A stretch of DNA of 43,662 nucleotides from Actinomycetes bacterium (GTDB lineage Bacteria > Actinomycetota > Actinomycetes > Actinomycetales > Microbacteriaceae), in assembly GCA_030426515.1 (NCBI GenBank), contig JAUHYM010000005.1, positions 1-43,662 of the forward strand, read 5' to 3'. The notes below the pieces were generated by a model, which searched no databases, had not been told where the DNA came from, and saw nothing but the letters and a program-made list of their open reading frames with translations. Positions 22,564 to 31,746 of this stretch are shown here, one piece after another. Made by a program: the position numbers and the translations under genes. How positions within the stretch are numbered: position 1 is the first letter of the stretch; every line of letters begins with the position of its first letter.

Positions 22564-25500
22564 GCGGTGTTGCTGGGGCACATTTGGAGTCGGTGCTGGA
22601 GAACGAGATCGCTGAGCATCTCGCCGCGAACGGCTGGTTGTACTCGCCGACCGACGCCGGGTACGACCGCCAGCTCGCACTGTTCCCCGAGGACGTGCTC
22701 GGCTGGCTAGAGGATTCGCAACCGACCGAGTTCGCGAAGGTCGTTCGTCCCGGTGACACCGAGGCTCAGCATGAGGCGGCTGGTCGCGGCATCCTGACTC
22801 GTCTTGCGAAGTCGCTGGATCTGGATCCGTTGAAGAACGGGGGGACGATCCGGATCCTGCATGAGGGTTTCTCGATGGTGCCGCTGCATGGGGGTGCGGT
22901 GAAGTTCCGGATGGCGCAGTTCCGGCCGGCGACCACTCAGAACCCAGACACGCTCGAGGCGTACGGGAAGATGCGGGTGCGGGTGATGCGTCAGGTGCAT
23001 TACTCGGCGAAGCATCCGAACAAGGCGCTGGATCTGGTGCTGTTCGTCAACGGCATCCCGGTCGCGACGGTCGAGTTGAAGACGGACTTCACCCAGTCGA
23101 TCGGAAACGCGGTGAACCAGTACCGGTTCGACCGGTCGCCCGCTGGTGAGCCGTTGTTCGGGTTCGCGAAGCGGTCGCTGGTGCATTTCGTGGTGTCGAA
23201 CTCCGAAGTGCAGATGACCACCAAACTCGCCGGGCCGAAGACGCGGTTCCTGCCATTCAACAAGGGTGCGGACGAGGGCGCCGGGAACCCGGTCAACCCG
23301 GACGGGTCGGCATCCGCGTACTTCTGGGAGGAGATCCTGCAGCGCGACACCTGGCTGCAGCTGCTGGGGTCGTTCGTGCACCTGCAGGTCGAGGTCGATG
23401 TCGACCCCGACACCGGCAAGAAGACCAAGACCGAGAAGGTGCTGTTCCCGCGCTACCACCAGTGGCGGGCCGTGACCCGGCTGGTCGACGCAGCGGGCGT
23501 GGAGGGACCGGGGAACCGGTACTTGGTGCAGCACTCGGCGGGGTCGGGGAAGACGAACTCGATCTCTTGGCTCGCGCACCGCCTCTCCCAACTCCACGAC
23601 GACCAGAACGCACGGGTGTTCGACACGGTCGTGGTGGTCACCGACCGGACCGTGCTGGACAAGCAACTGCAAGACGCGATAGCCCAGTTCGAGAAGCAGG
23701 CCGGGGTGGTGCAGTCGATCACCAAGGATGCGGGCGAGTCGAAGTCGAAGCAGCTCGCCGCCGCGCTGACCGGTGGCAAGAACATCGTGATCGTGACGAT
23801 CCAGTCGTTCGAGGCCCTGATCACCGCGATCCAGACCCTGCCCGAGTTGCAGGGGCGCCGGTTCGCCGTGATCGCAGACGAGGCGCACTCGTCACAGACC
23901 GGGTCAACCGCGGGGGCATTGACGAAGGTGCTGTCCCCGGACGAGCAGGCCGCGGTCGCCGAGGGCGCGCCGATCAATTCGGACGCGTACCTGCAGTGGG
24001 CGATGGAGGTCACCGCCGCCGCCCCCAACATCTCCTACTTCGCGTTCACCGCCACCCCGAAGGCGAAGACCCTGGAACTGTTCGGGCGGAAGCCGGAGGG
24101 TGGGGAACTGCCGGAGCCATTCGACCTGTATTCGATGCAGCAGGCGATCGAGGAGGGGTTCATCCTCGACGTGCTGCAGAACTACACGCCGTACAAGGTG
24201 GCGTGGAAGCTGCAGCATCCCGACTCCGAGTACGACGGTGCCGGAGAGGTCGACGAGTCGACGGCGGTGAAGGCGCTGGTGCAGTACGTCCGGTTGCATC
24301 CGACGAACATCAGCCAGAAGGCGAAGATCGTCGTCGACCACTTCCGCGCCTTCGTGCAGCCGCTGTTGGACGGCAAGGCGAAGGCGATGGTCGTCACCGG
24401 GTCACGTGTCGAGGCGGTGAGGTGGAAGAAGTATCTCGACAAGTACATCTCGGATGCCGGGGTGCTGGGGGTGCGGTCGCTGGTCGCGTTCTCGGGTACC
24501 GTCGAAGACCCGGACGATGTCGGTGAGGGGTTGACGGAGCGGACCCAGAACCCGGGGGTGCCGTCGGATCTTGCTGAGGCGTTCAAGCCGGCCACGTACA
24601 ACGTGATGATCGTGGCGGAGAAGTTCCAGACCGGGTTCGACCAGCCCCGTCTGGTCGCGATGTACGTCGACAAGAAGCTTGGCGGCGTGCAGGCGGTGCA
24701 GACCCTGTCCCGACTGAACCGCACCTACCCGGGCAAGGACAAGACCTTCGTCCTCGACTTCGTCAACGACCCGGTCGAGGTGCTGGACGCGTTCCTGCCG
24801 TACTACCGGAAGGCGACGCTCACCGCGACGACCGACCCGAACCTGATCTACGACCTCGTGACCAAGCTCGACGGTGCGGGGATCTACGACATGTCCGAGG
24901 TCGAGCAGGCGTTCGACGCAGCCCTCGCTCGCGGGGTGAATGTGAACTCGAAGGTGTCGGCCGCGACCGCGCCTGCGGTGGACCGGTTCCAGAAGCGGTG
25001 GGTCGCCGCGGTCCTGGATGACGACAAGGCTGAGCAGGACGAGCTACGACTGTTCAAGGCCGATGTCGGGAACTTCGTGAAGTTCTACGACTTCATCTCC
25101 CAGGCCCGTAACCTCGAAGACACCGACCTGCCCCGCCGACACTACTTCTTCCGCCGCATCCTCCCGCAGCTCTCGACCGCGACGATCCTCGAACCTGTCG
25201 ACATCTCCGACGTGACGTTGGTGGGCTACAAGATCAGTGCTGGCGAATCCGTGAAGCTCAACCTCGAGCAGGGGCCGGGGCTGGATCCGATCACCGCGAT
25301 CGGGTCAGGCGCAATCCACGAGAAGCACCGCTCCGCGCTCGAAGAGATCATCCATAAGCTCAACGAGCGCCTCGGCGACAAGTACGGCGTCGGCGTCATC
25401 GATCTTCAGATGAACCACATCGTCGGGAAGCTGGCGTTGGATGTCGAGCTCGCGAACCAGGCAGCGGTGAACAGCCCGCAGCAGTTCGCTGAGTCGCCGG

Positions 25501-25658
25501 CGTTGCCGAAGGCGTTCACGAAGGCGCTTCTCGGGGTGCGGGACGAAACGCCCGCGTTCATCGACGACCTGTTCAACGACAGTGGGCTGTACGCGGAGCT
25601 GGGGAAGGCGCTCCCGGCAATGCTCTACGAGTACCTGCGGGGAAGGAACTCAGCGTGA
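22560..25658 (+). CDS. hsdR: Type I restriction endonuclease subunit HsdR
   Basis: A protein of 1032 aa, the usual length. The N-terminal nuclease domain has the ExK of VATVELKTDF (about 167-176) after LDLVLFVNG. The SF2 translocase follows, with Walker A HSAGSGKT (about 324-331), DEAH in VIADEAHSS (about 437-445), FAFTATPKAKT (motif III) and QTLSRLNRTYPG (motif VI). The C-terminal helical region contacts HsdM/HsdS. HsdR translocates and cuts unmodified DNA away from the recognition site. The start overlaps the hsdS stop (GTGA). All motifs are intact, so the system should be active. The next defence gene starts 49 nt downstream. Confidence 0.93.
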   Translation: MSGVAGAHLESVLENEIAEHLAANGWLYSPTDAGYDRQLALFPEDVLGWLEDSQPTEFAKVVRPGDTEAQHEAAGRGILTRLAKSLDLDPLKNGGTIRILHEGFSMVPLHGGAVKFRMAQFRPATTQNPDTLEAYGKMRVRVMRQVHYSAKHPNKALDLVLFVNGIPVATVELKTDFTQSIGNAVNQYRFDRSPAGEPLFGFAKRSLVHFVVSNSEVQMTTKLAGPKTRFLPFNKGADEGAGNPVNPDGSASAYFWEEILQRDTWLQLLGSFVHLQVEVDVDPDTGKKTKTEKVLFPRYHQWRAVTRLVDAAGVEGPGNRYLVQHSAGSGKTNSISWLAHRLSQLHDDQNARVFDTVVVVTDRTVLDKQLQDAIAQFEKQAGVVQSITKDAGESKSKQLAAALTGGKNIVIVTIQSFEALITAIQTLPELQGRRFAVIADEAHSSQTGSTAGALTKVLSPDEQAAVAEGAPINSDAYLQWAMEVTAAAPNISYFAFTATPKAKTLELFGRKPEGGELPEPFDLYSMQQAIEEGFILDVLQNYTPYKVAWKLQHPDSEYDGAGEVDESTAVKALVQYVRLHPTNISQKAKIVVDHFRAFVQPLLDGKAKAMVVTGSRVEAVRWKKYLDKYISDAGVLGVRSLVAFSGTVEDPDDVGEGLTERTQNPGVPSDLAEAFKPATYNVMIVAEKFQTGFDQPRLVAMYVDKKLGGVQAVQTLSRLNRTYPGKDKTFVLDFVNDPVEVLDAFLPYYRKATLTATTDPNLIYDLVTKLDGAGIYDMSEVEQAFDAALARGVNVNSKVSAATAPAVDRFQKRWVAAVLDDDKAEQDELRLFKADVGNFVKFYDFISQARNLEDTDLPRRHYFFRRILPQLSTATILEPVDISDVTLVGYKISAGESVKLNLEQGPGLDPITAIGSGAIHEKHRSALEEIIHKLNERLGDKYGVGVIDLQMNHIVGKLALDVELANQAAVNSPQQFAESPALPKAFTKALLGVRDETPAFIDDLFNDSGLYAELGKALPAMLYEYLRGRNSA

Positions 25659-25707
25659 CAGGGGTGCGTGCAATGCGGCACGACCACGAGATAGTTTCGG
25701 AGTGTTG

Positions 25708-26535
25708 ATGACGGCGCCCTTGCCACGCCCCGCCTACCTCGACTCGCTTGTCCCGAGCGGTGCGGGCCTGAAGTCGGTTGATGATCTGGATATCGAGCTG
25801 TGGGAGCTAACCGTACCGACGGACTCAACGGTTCTTAGCGAATGGGCCGATCGATTTCGGGAGGCGTATTGCCCCGAATCGGAGATCGACGCCCTCCGCG
25901 CAGGCACGGGCAAAACGCGAAGTGAATACCTTAGGGATCTCGTGTTCCCGAACGCATCTCAGGGCTTGGGGCCCGCGGTGCGAGCGGGCGATTTCACCGA
26001 GCTCCTAGTTTCGGATTTTCTCGAGAGCGAGCACGGACTCTGGGTGCCGAGGCAGAAGTACTCTACGAAACCAATACCGGACTCGTCGGCACAAGGCGTT
26101 GACATCGTTGGGCTCCGCATAGCGGACCCAACCAATTGGTGCGACGACGATCTTCTCGTTGTGTGCGAAGTGAAAGCCGGGCTTTCAGGTGCCCGTTACG
26201 GTGACCAGCTCCAGAATGCGATCACCGACAGCGCCAAAGACTACTTGCGAGTCAGCTTCACCCTCAACGCGACCAAACGTCGGCTACTGTCCGCGCAAGA
26301 CCATCTGGGCGCCGCAACGGTGGAGCGCTTTCAGAATCACGCAGATAGACCATACCGGTTCACGTCGACCGCTACTGCCGTCCTCGACACCAAGACTTTT
26401 GATCCGCTCGAGGTCTCGCAGGCAGATGCGAGCGCACACAACAACCGGGAACACCTGAGCTTGTTGGTCATTCGTGGCGCGGGCCTTATGGCTCTAGTCC
26501 ATGCGCTATACCAGGCGGCCGCGGATGGAGCTTGA
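25708..26535 (+). CDS. hamA: HamA-like nuclease (DUF1837 type), Hachiman defence
   Basis: A protein of 275 aa. The nuclease-like core has Glu in GDFTELLVSDFLE, then PRQKY, Asp in AQGVDIVGL and the Glu-x-Lys of VVCEVKAGLS, the order seen in HamA/DUF1837 proteins. No signal or membrane part is present. In Hachiman systems HamA is a DNase held in check by the helicase HamB and released on phage infection. The gene partner here is a large SF2 helicase whose start overlaps this stop, which fits the system well. The ATG at 25708 is used; the frame stays open into hsdR but that is overlap. DNA here is visibly less GC-rich than hsdMR. A more distant DUF1837 family is possible, and identification is by motif order only. 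Confidence 0.72.
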   Translation: MTAPLPRPAYLDSLVPSGAGLKSVDDLDIELWELTVPTDSTVLSEWADRFREAYCPESEIDALRAGTGKTRSEYLRDLVFPNASQGLGPAVRAGDFTELLVSDFLESEHGLWVPRQKYSTKPIPDSSAQGVDIVGLRIADPTNWCDDDLLVVCEVKAGLSGARYGDQLQNAITDSAKDYLRVSFTLNATKRRLLSAQDHLGAATVERFQNHADRPYRFTSTATAVLDTKTFDPLEVSQADASAHNNREHLSLLVIRGAGLMALVHALYQAAADGA

Positions 26536-29500
26536 GTCCAACAGCTTGCGGTTGCTTGCGGTTACTCGAGCTCAGGGCAAGGTCCGCGAGTTCCGCGTCG
26601 CAGAAGAGCACTACCCCGTTGTTCCTGACGAGGATGAGCCCGAGTCGCTCCTGCTCACCGCTGTTGGGATCCTCGGCGACGCCGCCGCGCACTACATCGA
26701 GCGGGGCAACTCCGGCTCCGACGATATGGTGGAGTCTCGCCTAGGACTCTGCGCCAAATGCTTCGACGCGCTACTCGAATCGGAACTTGCGCCGGAGATT
26801 GAGCGTGAACTGGTACTTCTTGCCGGAGCCTCCTACTTCCTCGCCGGTCGGCCAGGTAGCAGTGCAGTAATGGCGCGTCGATTGAGGGACACCACCTCAT
26901 CTGGAGCTCTCGATGAGCTTCTGGAATGGGTTCTGGGCGATGCCCTCAGCGAGGTTCCGTACCGCTATGCAACAGCCACCGGCGATGAACTTCACGCCGC
27001 GATCGTGGACCGCCTAAGCCAACACTTCGCCAACGGAGCTTCGGAGGCGGAGGCTCTGCCGTTGCTCGACGAGCTGCGATCGGGTGTCTATTCGGTCGGG
27101 ACACCGAGAGACCTTCTGTACGCAGACCTTGTGTACGTGGTGGCCCGGATGCGTTTGGCGGCCTCAGCATGGAACACGATTCCTGCGTTCAGTGACCTTC
27201 GCCGGGAGCAATGGGCGCCCGTGCTGAGAAAAGCTCGCTTTCCACGAGAGCTCTGGCCGAGCCAGCTGCTCATGGGACACGCCGGGTTGTTCCGAGGTCT
27301 TTCCGGCGCTGTCGTGATGCCGACGAGCGCCGGGAAAACCCGCGCAGTCGAGATCATCCTGCGGAGCGCCTTTCTTGCCGACAGGGCCAAACTCGGCGTC
27401 GTGGTCGCACCGTTCCGAGCGCTGAGCCACGAGATCGCCACGAGCCTGCGATCGTCGTTCGCCGGTGAGGCTGTACGAGTGAATGAGCTGTCGGATGCCC
27501 TGCAGCTCGATTTCGACGAGTTCCTGAGTCGACTGCTTTCTGGTGATCACGTGTCGCGCCCTGTCGTCCTCGTGCTTACACCTGAGAAGCTGCACTACGT
27601 CCTTCGACAGACGCCTTCGCTCGCCGCGCACATTGGCGTGATCGTGTACGACGAGTGCCACCAGTTCGATAGCGGTGCCCGCGGAGTCACGTACGAACTC
27701 CTGATCACCGAGATTTCTCGCGCGCTGAGTGGGTGTCAGACCGTGTTGGTCTCCGCCGTCATGTCCAACGCAAGGGATGTTGCGGAGTGGGTCCTGGGCT
27801 CCGAAGCCCAGGTGGTGGACGGTTCGCAGCTCGTGCCTACCGCTCGGGCCACTGCTTTCGCTTCATGGTCCCGGCGACTCGGACAGCTCCAAGTGTTCGA
27901 TGAGCAGGTCGGGGAGCGTGCGGACTACTTCGTTCCTCGAGTTATCGAGCAGTACTCACTTCAGCTGCGCGGGCGAGAACGTCGGGAGCGCGCGTTTCCG
28001 CAGAAGGGCGGCAACGCATGGAAGGATGTTTCGCTCTACCTGGGAATTAAGCTCGCCGCCGAAGGACCCGTGGCCATCTTCTGCGGTCGAAAGGACACAG
28101 CAAACGGCCTCGCTGCGATCATCGCAGACGCGTATGAGCGAGGGTTGCCCATTGCGCCGCCGGTCACGTACTCAGATTCGGTTGAAGTTGACAACATTTG
28201 GCGCCTGACCGCGAACCACTACGGTGCGCAGAGTTCGAGAGCTATCGCTGCCCGCCTCGGGATCTTCCTCCACCACGGCACGACCACGCACGGGCTGCGG
28301 TTGTCGGTTGAGCACGCAATGCAGCAGGGACAGATACGCCTCGTCGTGTGTACCTCAACGCTTGCACAGGGTGTGAACCTACCGATCCGCTACCTCGTGG
28401 TGTCTGGTACCCGCCAGGGCGCCGATCACATCAAGGTCCGCGATTTTCAGAATCTGCTGGGTCGTGCCGGGCGAGCAGGGATGCATACAGAGGGACTCGT
28501 GATCTTTGCCAACCCCGATCTATACGATCAACGGGAGCGGCGGTCCGGATCGTTCGCGTCGGCAACCAGCCTGCTGTCCTCGAGCATGATTGAAGACATG
28601 GGCAGTTCCTTGCTCGAGTCGATTTCACCGATCCGCCTGCAAGGGCCGCCTGCCGAAATCGACGTAGACCCGAGCGACATGATCGCTGCTCTCTACGCAT
28701 CGGAGGAGACGCGGAATAGTTGGGCGAATGCCGTCGCTCAAACGCGTGGACAATCGGGCCGCGGCTCGGAGATAGCGAAAGTGCTCGCCTCGAGGCGACG
28801 GGAACTAATGGCTCTTGAGAGCCACCTGATGGCGATGGGCCAGGAGGAGGACGGTGCGGCGGTGGCGACTCGCGCAGCCGCGCTTGCCAGTCACACGCTT
28901 GCCTTCGCGCTAGCCGATGAGCCGCAAAAGCGAGCCCTAGAGGCATTGTTCGAGCGTGTAGTCGCTCACGTGAACGAAATCGAGCCCGAGCCCGCGCGTC
29001 GGGCTCTCTACGCTCGCACAATGCTGGGTGCGGAACAGGCAGCCAGCGTATTCGAGTGGGTGCAGGGCAGGCGGCAGTATCTCGAGGCCATCGAGGGGGC
29101 GGAAGAGTGGCTCCTAGCATTGTGGGATCTATACGCTGAGGGCGCCAATTCTTCGTTCGTTCGATCGGCGGAACCCCGTTCAGCCCTTCGCACGATCGCC
29201 GCTGGATGGATATCCGGGTCGTCCTACGGTGAGCTTGCCGCAACCGCCACGGAGCTCGGACTCACCAAACCGCATGGCGCGCGCCGGATTTCTGTCTCCC
29301 CGGAGGACATCTTTACGTTCTGTGATCAGGCGCTGTCATTTGAGATGTCTTTGCTTGTGGCCGCCGTAGCCCTCGCGCTGGATGAGGATGACCCTACTTC
29401 ACCGATCGCCACGTTCCAGAAAAGCCTCAAGTACGGTCTTCCGAACGGGTTGTCCATCACGACATATGAATCGGGCGTCGCGGACAGATTCCTCGCCCAA

Positions 29501-29656
29501 CGTATCGCGCAGGAGTTGCTCGACGCGGGCTTTTTGGGCTTGAGCTTTGAAGAGGCGTGGTCGTCGCCCCTGCGAGAGGTCGTGGTTTCGGTTCTCCAAT
29601 CGGCACCGTCCTGGTTCTCGGATGCGGTACGGATACACGCCACGAGTGCCACGTAG
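26525..29656 (+). CDS. hamB: HamB-like Ski2-type SF2 helicase, Hachiman defence
   Basis: About 1043 aa. A helical N-terminal domain (about 1-250) is followed by the helicase core: AVVMPTSAGKT (motif I, about 263-273), VIVYDECHQFDSG (motif II, about 373-385), VSAVMSNA (III), CTSTLAQGVNLP (V) and NLLGRAGRAG (VI, about 643-652). The STLAQGVNLP/GRAGR pair is typical of Ski2-like helicases. The C-terminal third is helical with no second nuclease motif. HamB is thought to scan DNA and control HamA. The ATG at 26525 overlaps hamA by 11 nt and has a purine-rich site before it; ATG 26501 is the alternative. The gene ends the defence island, and no defence gene follows. Confidence 0.78.
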   Translation: MELESNSLRLLAVTRAQGKVREFRVAEEHYPVVPDEDEPESLLLTAVGILGDAAAHYIERGNSGSDDMVESRLGLCAKCFDALLESELAPEIERELVLLAGASYFLAGRPGSSAVMARRLRDTTSSGALDELLEWVLGDALSEVPYRYATATGDELHAAIVDRLSQHFANGASEAEALPLLDELRSGVYSVGTPRDLLYADLVYVVARMRLAASAWNTIPAFSDLRREQWAPVLRKARFPRELWPSQLLMGHAGLFRGLSGAVVMPTSAGKTRAVEIILRSAFLADRAKLGVVVAPFRALSHEIATSLRSSFAGEAVRVNELSDALQLDFDEFLSRLLSGDHVSRPVVLVLTPEKLHYVLRQTPSLAAHIGVIVYDECHQFDSGARGVTYELLITEISRALSGCQTVLVSAVMSNARDVAEWVLGSEAQVVDGSQLVPTARATAFASWSRRLGQLQVFDEQVGERADYFVPRVIEQYSLQLRGRERRERAFPQKGGNAWKDVSLYLGIKLAAEGPVAIFCGRKDTANGLAAIIADAYERGLPIAPPVTYSDSVEVDNIWRLTANHYGAQSSRAIAARLGIFLHHGTTTHGLRLSVEHAMQQGQIRLVVCTSTLAQGVNLPIRYLVVSGTRQGADHIKVRDFQNLLGRAGRAGMHTEGLVIFANPDLYDQRERRSGSFASATSLLSSSMIEDMGSSLLESISPIRLQGPPAEIDVDPSDMIAALYASEETRNSWANAVAQTRGQSGRGSEIAKVLASRRRELMALESHLMAMGQEEDGAAVATRAAALASHTLAFALADEPQKRALEALFERVVAHVNEIEPEPARRALYARTMLGAEQAASVFEWVQGRRQYLEAIEGAEEWLLALWDLYAEGANSSFVRSAEPRSALRTIAAGWISGSSYGELAATATELGLTKPHGARRISVSPEDIFTFCDQALSFEMSLLVAAVALALDEDDPTSPIATFQKSLKYGLPNGLSITTYESGVADRFLAQRIAQELLDAGFLGLSFEEAWSSPLREVVVSVLQSAPSWFSDAVRIHATSAT

Positions 29657-30033
29657 GCCGGCCTCGAGTGTCGCGGAGGCGTCAGCGCGATTGGGCCGAC
29701 GGTCTCGTAGGAATTCGCAATCTAGAATCGACACGCGAGTGCCCGATCAGCCGAAAACTGTTGTGGATCTCGGTTTCACTGCGCAAGATCGATCGGGATC
29801 CGACACCCGGCATAGCCGCTGGTCGGCCGCATCCTCTGGCGCCCGACACGTCGTCGCTCGCGTTCGGATGCCGAGGGCATGCGGGCATTCCCTCCGGTCG
29901 GGCCCACCGGGCACACGCTCGCACACCCACGTGACAAGCGGGACGCCCACGCAGAGGCGGAGCGGCTCCCTGAGGGAACAGCCCCGCCTTTCGACCGCCC
30001 GACGGAGCGGTCATGGACGATGCCGGGTGGCGG
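29657..30033. other. Gene-free stretch after hamB, likely right edge of the element
   Basis: Neither strand has a credible gene across these 377 nt. It begins with the palindrome GGCCGGCC near the hamB stop. CGACA occurs near 29729, 29797 and 29849, which reads as TGTCG on the other strand. ACGTGACA lies at 29929-29936, the inverse of TGTCACGT near tnsA. This is where the right end of the Tn7-like element would be expected, though no long repeat or target duplication proves it. Confidence 0.4.
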
Positions 30034-30702
30034 TCAGTTTGCGATCCCGCCGCACAGCACCGGCACGGTGGCTTCGAGCGGAATGTCCGCACCCAGGGAG
30101 GACGAGCGGCTTGAGAACGGATCGTCGGCGTTGAACGCGTACTGCCCGTTGCCGTCGAAGTCGATGCCGTGCACGACGACCTGCACGGTGCCCGCGTCCG
30201 CATACCCCTCGGCGTTGGTCAGGGTGCGCTGGTAGTACAGGTAGCCGTTCGAGTCAGCCACGGCGTAGCGGTCCAGGGCGAGGGCGCTCGCGGCCGACAC
30301 GTCACCTGTCGAGGTGAGAGAGGTGAGGATTCCGCCATAGAACGGCGCGCCGTCCACGACGGTCACGACGCCGTCGGCGCCCGCAGCGGCAGGTCCCGGG
30401 CAAGCCATGTCAGCAGCGTCACCCGGGACGCCATGGAGGTGCATGGCGTGGGGCAGGTGGGGCGAGAGACCCCAGGCCTCCACCGTCACCTGGAGCTTGC
30501 CGTTGGGGAGGGCCTTCACTCGAGTGCTCCCGTGAGCTTCGCCGCCCGGAACGCTCGCTGGCTGGATCGCGTCGAGGGAGTAGCTGTAGCTCGCGACCTT
30601 CGGCGACGGGTTCTCGTCGTGCGCGGCGGACGCGGCGCTTGCGGTTCCCAGGGCGAGGGCGAGGGCCGCCAGCGCGGCGGCTCCGATCTTTGCGATCTTC
30701 AT
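30034..30702 (-). CDS. Secreted CHRD domain protein
   Basis: A protein of 222 aa from ATG 30702, with AGGAG upstream. It has a clear Sec signal peptide (MKIAKIGAAALAALALALG, cleavage near SAASA-AHD). The mature part resembles a CHRD domain: two beta-rich halves with VEAWGLSPHLPHAMHLHG near the middle and a final beta run (VQVVVHGIDFDGNG). Two cysteines (MACPG and VLCGG) could pair. CHRD proteins in bacteria are exported and of unclear function. The gene stands alone; to its right is a toxin-gene remnant on the other strand. Confidence 0.8.
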   Translation of the reverse strand: MKIAKIGAAALAALALALGTASAASAAHDENPSPKVASYSYSLDAIQPASVPGGEAHGSTRVKALPNGKLQVTVEAWGLSPHLPHAMHLHGVPGDAADMACPGPAAAGADGVVTVVDGAPFYGGILTSLTSTGDVSAASALALDRYAVADSNGYLYYQRTLTNAEGYADAGTVQVVVHGIDFDGNGQYAFNADDPFSSRSSSLGADIPLEATVPVLCGGIAN

Positions 30703-30939
30703 GGTGATGGACTCCTTCGTCTGGCGGCGTCGGGCCGCGACCGGACGGCGAGAATCGGCCGACGGGATGTCTTCGGAGCCCGCTCCGAGTCGGATTGTCG
30801 ACCCGCCCGATCCGGACGAACCCACGCGCGGTGAGGTGCCGCGGTCAGTCCGCGGCGGCTCATGGCCGGCGCCACGCCGGCCGGCCATCGTGTGACCCAT
30901 TGCGGGTGTCGAAGACGCTGGGATGCGACGGATGCCGGC
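30703..30939. other. CHRD upstream region with two hairpins
   Basis: This is promoter and leader space for the CHRD gene plus unexplained sequence (about 237 nt). It contains GCCGCGG (30838-30844) paired with CCGCGGC (30850-30856) and ATGGCCGG (30862-30869) paired with CCGGCCAT (30881-30888). These could be terminators or debris from the rearrangement that left the toxin fragment at 30940. Confidence 0.35.
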
Positions 30940-31005
30940 GATCAACTCGCCCAGGTCGACCTGGCCGTCGCCCACTACTTCGGCACGCGAGATGTGATCC
31001 CGTAG
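30940..31005 (+). pseudogene. 3' remnant of a MazF/PemK-type toxin gene
   Basis: These 22 codons, stop included, read DQLAQVDLAVAHYFGTRDVIP. They match the end of the intact toxin gene from 31553 (DQLAEVDLAVAHYLGTQDVVP), with about eight differences in 62 nt. No upstream part of a toxin is present. GTAGCGCGC follows the stop in both copies. It is a leftover from a duplicated or replaced toxin-antitoxin locus. Confidence 0.8.
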
Positions 31006-31091
31006 CGCGCGCTTCGGTGAAGGACCGAACTCGGACCGCACACACAGGAATCATGTTCTACATCTGTTCAACGCCCGCTATCCTGGGTCGC

Positions 31092-31292
31092 ATGGCTACG
31101 ACAATCGGATTCCGCCCGACCCCGGATGACGAACGCATTCTCCGCGAGGCTGCACAGGCAGGCGAGAGCACATCCGACACGTTGCGTCGCGCGTTGCGGT
31201 TGCTGGACCACGAGCGTTGGCTGGATCAGTTCCGCGCCGACGCGGAAGCGCTGGGGGACGAGAACGTGAACGCGGAGCCTGAGGCCTGGTGA
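31092..31292 (+). CDS. Ribbon-helix-helix-type antitoxin
   Basis: A protein of 66 aa. The first 45 residues have the short strand and two helices of RHH repressors (TTIGFRPTPDDERILREAAQAGESTSDTLRRALRLLDH). The acidic, flexible tail would bind the toxin. The stop overlaps the toxin start (GTGA, 31289-31292), the classic antitoxin-first order. It should neutralise the toxin by direct contact and repress the operon. In-frame sequence upstream of 31092 is non-conserved, so the ATG is chosen. Confidence 0.82.
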   Translation: MATTIGFRPTPDDERILREAAQAGESTSDTLRRALRLLDHERWLDQFRADAEALGDENVNAEPEAW

Positions 31293-31630
31293 TCCGAGGC
31301 GCCGTCTATCGCATCGACTTGGGCAAGCCTCGCGGGCACGAACAGGGTGGGAAGCGTCTGGGGCTGGTGGTGTCGCCGTCCAACTCACCCCTGTCCGTCG
31401 CCACCGTGATCCCGTCCTCGACACCCGCGGGCCACTCCATCCACCGCCCTGAACTCGAGATCGCCGGCCGCCGCACCCGGCTGCTCGTCGATCAGATCCG
31501 GTCGATCGACGTTGACTGCGTCGTGGGGGATCCCGTCGACTACCTCACGCGTGATCAGCTCGCCGAGGTCGACCTGGCCGTTGCCCACTACCTCGGCACG
31601 CAGGACGTGGTCCCTCACCGAGCCCAGTAG
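31289..31630 (+). CDS. MazF/PemK-type endoribonuclease toxin
   Basis: A protein of 113 aa starting MIRGAVYRIDLGKPRGHEQGGKR, a typical MazF/PemK opening with the Arg and Gly-rich loop. LGLVVSPSNSPLSVATVIPSS and TRLLVDQIRSID follow; the conserved DQIR/SID block is near the active site. Family members cut mRNA at short sequences and stop growth when the antitoxin is degraded. The stretch from 31553 has a partial duplicate at 30940-31005, so this locus has been rearranged. Confidence 0.88.
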   Translation: MIRGAVYRIDLGKPRGHEQGGKRLGLVVSPSNSPLSVATVIPSSTPAGHSIHRPELEIAGRRTRLLVDQIRSIDVDCVVGDPVDYLTRDQLAEVDLAVAHYLGTQDVVPHRAQ

Positions 31631-31746
31631 CGCGCTCGTTCCGTTTCACGCTGGCGAACGCCCGCAGGAGGACCGGCGTTCGCGCGCGAGTCATGCGTCC
31701 TCTAGTGCGGTCCAATGACGTTGGTGTTGTATGTCACGATTGCTCC

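Larger units (their letters stand above)
12018..29936 (+). mobile_element. Tn7-like transposon with defence cargo (approximate limits)
   Basis: The left part is a complete tnsA-tnsB-tnsC-tniQ set in overlapping order. The cargo behind it is a small unknown gene, an XRE regulator, hsdMSR and a Hachiman-like gene pair, with conserved housekeeping-like genes starting only after 30 kb. The limits are uncertain. TGTCACGT at 12022-12029 and its inverse ACGTGACA at 29929-29936 would give TGT...ACA ends, but this is an 8-base match only and no target duplication is visible. The two small genes at 11074-11984 may also belong to the element. Confidence 0.6.

Noticed and set aside
25582-25707. Longer hamA start inside hsdR
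   Set aside because: The extra 42 residues are coded by the hsdR end in another frame and are Arg/Cys-rich without similarity.
12017-29941. Exact transposon ends with 5-bp target duplication
   Set aside because: The bases beside TGTCACGT (GTGAA) and beside ACGTGACA (AGCGG) do not match, so ends are left approximate.
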